Below are positions 41,287-41,880 of a DNA stretch of 41,880 nucleotides, piece after piece. This DNA comes from Polymorphobacter sp. GTDB lineage: Bacteria > Pseudomonadota > Alphaproteobacteria > Sphingomonadales > Sphingomonadaceae. The notes beneath the pieces were generated by a model. That model was not told where the DNA came from. It saw only the letters and a program-made list of their open reading frames with translations, and made no database searches. The translations under genes and the position numbers were made by a program. The stretch is from contig NZ_JANYGL010000046.1 in assembly GCF_025362435.1 (NCBI RefSeq), positions 1-41,880 of the forward strand. Direction: 5' to 3'. Numbering within the stretch: the stretch's first letter is position 1; the number at the start of each line of letters is the position of its first letter.

Positions 41287-41880
41287 ATGTCGGACAGCGG
41301 AACCTGGATCGAGATCGTGCTGTTGGCCATGCTCGCCGGCTTCATTGGGCTGCGCCTTGTCAGTGTCCTCGGCAAGCGGACCGGCAGTGAAAAGCCGGTT
41401 GGCGATGCCTTTCGCCCCGGCAACCCCGCGGTCGTTCCCGTCGCCGCGAGCCGCGTCGAGGCCCCCGCGCGGCGTCTGATCACCGTCCCCGCCGGAACCG
41501 CCGCCGATCTCGCCCCCGCATTGCAGGCTGTTGCCGACGCCGACCCGAGTTTCGACCCCGAGAAGTTCGTCAACGGCGCGCAGGCGGCGTACCGCATGAT
41601 CCTCGAAGCCTATTGGTCGGGCGACGCGGCGGCGATGGACAAGCTCGTCTCGGACGAGGTTGCGACGCACTTCCAGCGCGCGATCGAACAGCGCGGCGGC
41701 ACGTCGCTGGCAAACAAGCTCGTCCGCATCGACGCCGCGGCGATCACCGCGGCGCAGATGATCGGGCAGATGGCCGAGGTCACCGTCCGCTTCGACGCCG
41801 ATATCGTCGCCGAGGGCTCGACCGCCGACGCCGAGACCCACGACGTCTGGACCTTCAGCCGCCATGTCGGCACCTACGAC
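41287..41880 (+). CDS. Tim44-like domain protein, N-terminal part (3' truncated by window edge)
   Basis: The first 198 residues are visible. A single N-terminal membrane helix (WIEIVLLAMLAGFIGLRLVSVLG, residues 7-29) is followed by a proline/alanine-rich linker (about 45-80) and the start of a Tim44-like fold (FDPEKFVNGAQAAYRMILEAYWSGDAAAMDKLVSDEVATHF...). Bacterial TimA/Tim44-like proteins are inner-membrane proteins of uncertain function. Divergent location from secB is a common alphaproteobacterial arrangement. The stop codon is outside the window. Confidence 0.92.
   Translation, partial: MSDSGTWIEIVLLAMLAGFIGLRLVSVLGKRTGSEKPVGDAFRPGNPAVVPVAASRVEAPARRLITVPAGTAADLAPALQAVADADPSFDPEKFVNGAQAAYRMILEAYWSGDAAAMDKLVSDEVATHFQRAIEQRGGTSLANKLVRIDAAAITAAQMIGQMAEVTVRFDADIVAEGSTADAETHDVWTFSRHVGTYD

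Overview
This is a GC-rich bacterial chromosome segment, most likely from an alphaproteobacterium of the order Sphingomonadales; I cannot name the genus. The reasons are two large TonB-dependent receptors beside secreted peptidases, a MucR/Ros-type regulator, the gene string nfuA - nitroreductase - tsaB - rimI - mucR - fur - plsC, a secB gene divergent from a Tim44-like gene, and a dispersed palindrome (GTCATCCCGGCG..GGCCGGGACC type) that I remember as common in sphingomonads. I see no rRNA, tRNA, CRISPR array, prophage or transposase. Genes are tightly packed with many 4-base ATGA/GTGA overlaps and several GTG, TTG and possibly ATT starts.

Layout. 1-680: 3' part of purB. 722-8179 (+): secreted M24 peptidase, secreted M28 peptidase, TPR-sulfotransferase and a TonB-dependent receptor. 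8209-8286: palindromic repeat between convergent units. 8287-20523 (-): a ten-gene operon transcribed leftwards: Rieske oxygenase of the betaine-demethylase type, cystathionine gamma-synthase-family PLP enzyme, HcnB-like and HcnC/DadA-like flavoproteins, heterotetrameric sarcosine oxidase soxBDAG, MFS transporter, secreted DUF3089 hydrolase. 20669-21339 (+): HigBA-like toxin-antitoxin pair under a large palindromic operator. 21403-23270 (+): GcvA-type LysR regulator overlapping a PdxI-like aldo/keto reductase. 23271-23647: gene-free stretch with a duplicated motif of about 43 bp. 23648-27334 (-): tyrosine/homogentisate catabolism (hppD, TfoX-like gene, hmgA, fumarylacetoacetase). 27530-31869 (+): second TonB-dependent receptor and a secreted prolyl oligopeptidase. 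31931-36488 (+): universal stress protein, nfuA, nitroreductase, tsaB, rimI, mucR, fur, plsC. 36574-41116 (-): glycine-rich DUF4136 lipoprotein, trpS, second palindromic repeat, murJ, secB. 41287-end (+): 5' part of a Tim44-like gene.

The most interesting unit is the 12-kb operon. It encodes three classes of N-demethylating or amine-oxidising enzyme, suited in principle to quaternary, tertiary and secondary N-methyl amines, plus a gamma-type PLP lyase/transferase, a transporter and a secreted esterase-like hydrolase. It looks like a complete route for a trimethylated (betaine-type) amino acid. The PLP enzyme hints at a substrate with a leaving group on the gamma carbon, for example an O-substituted trimethylhomoserine such as a betaine-lipid headgroup. 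That substrate is inference. A toxin-antitoxin pair lies between the operon and its likely LysR regulator.
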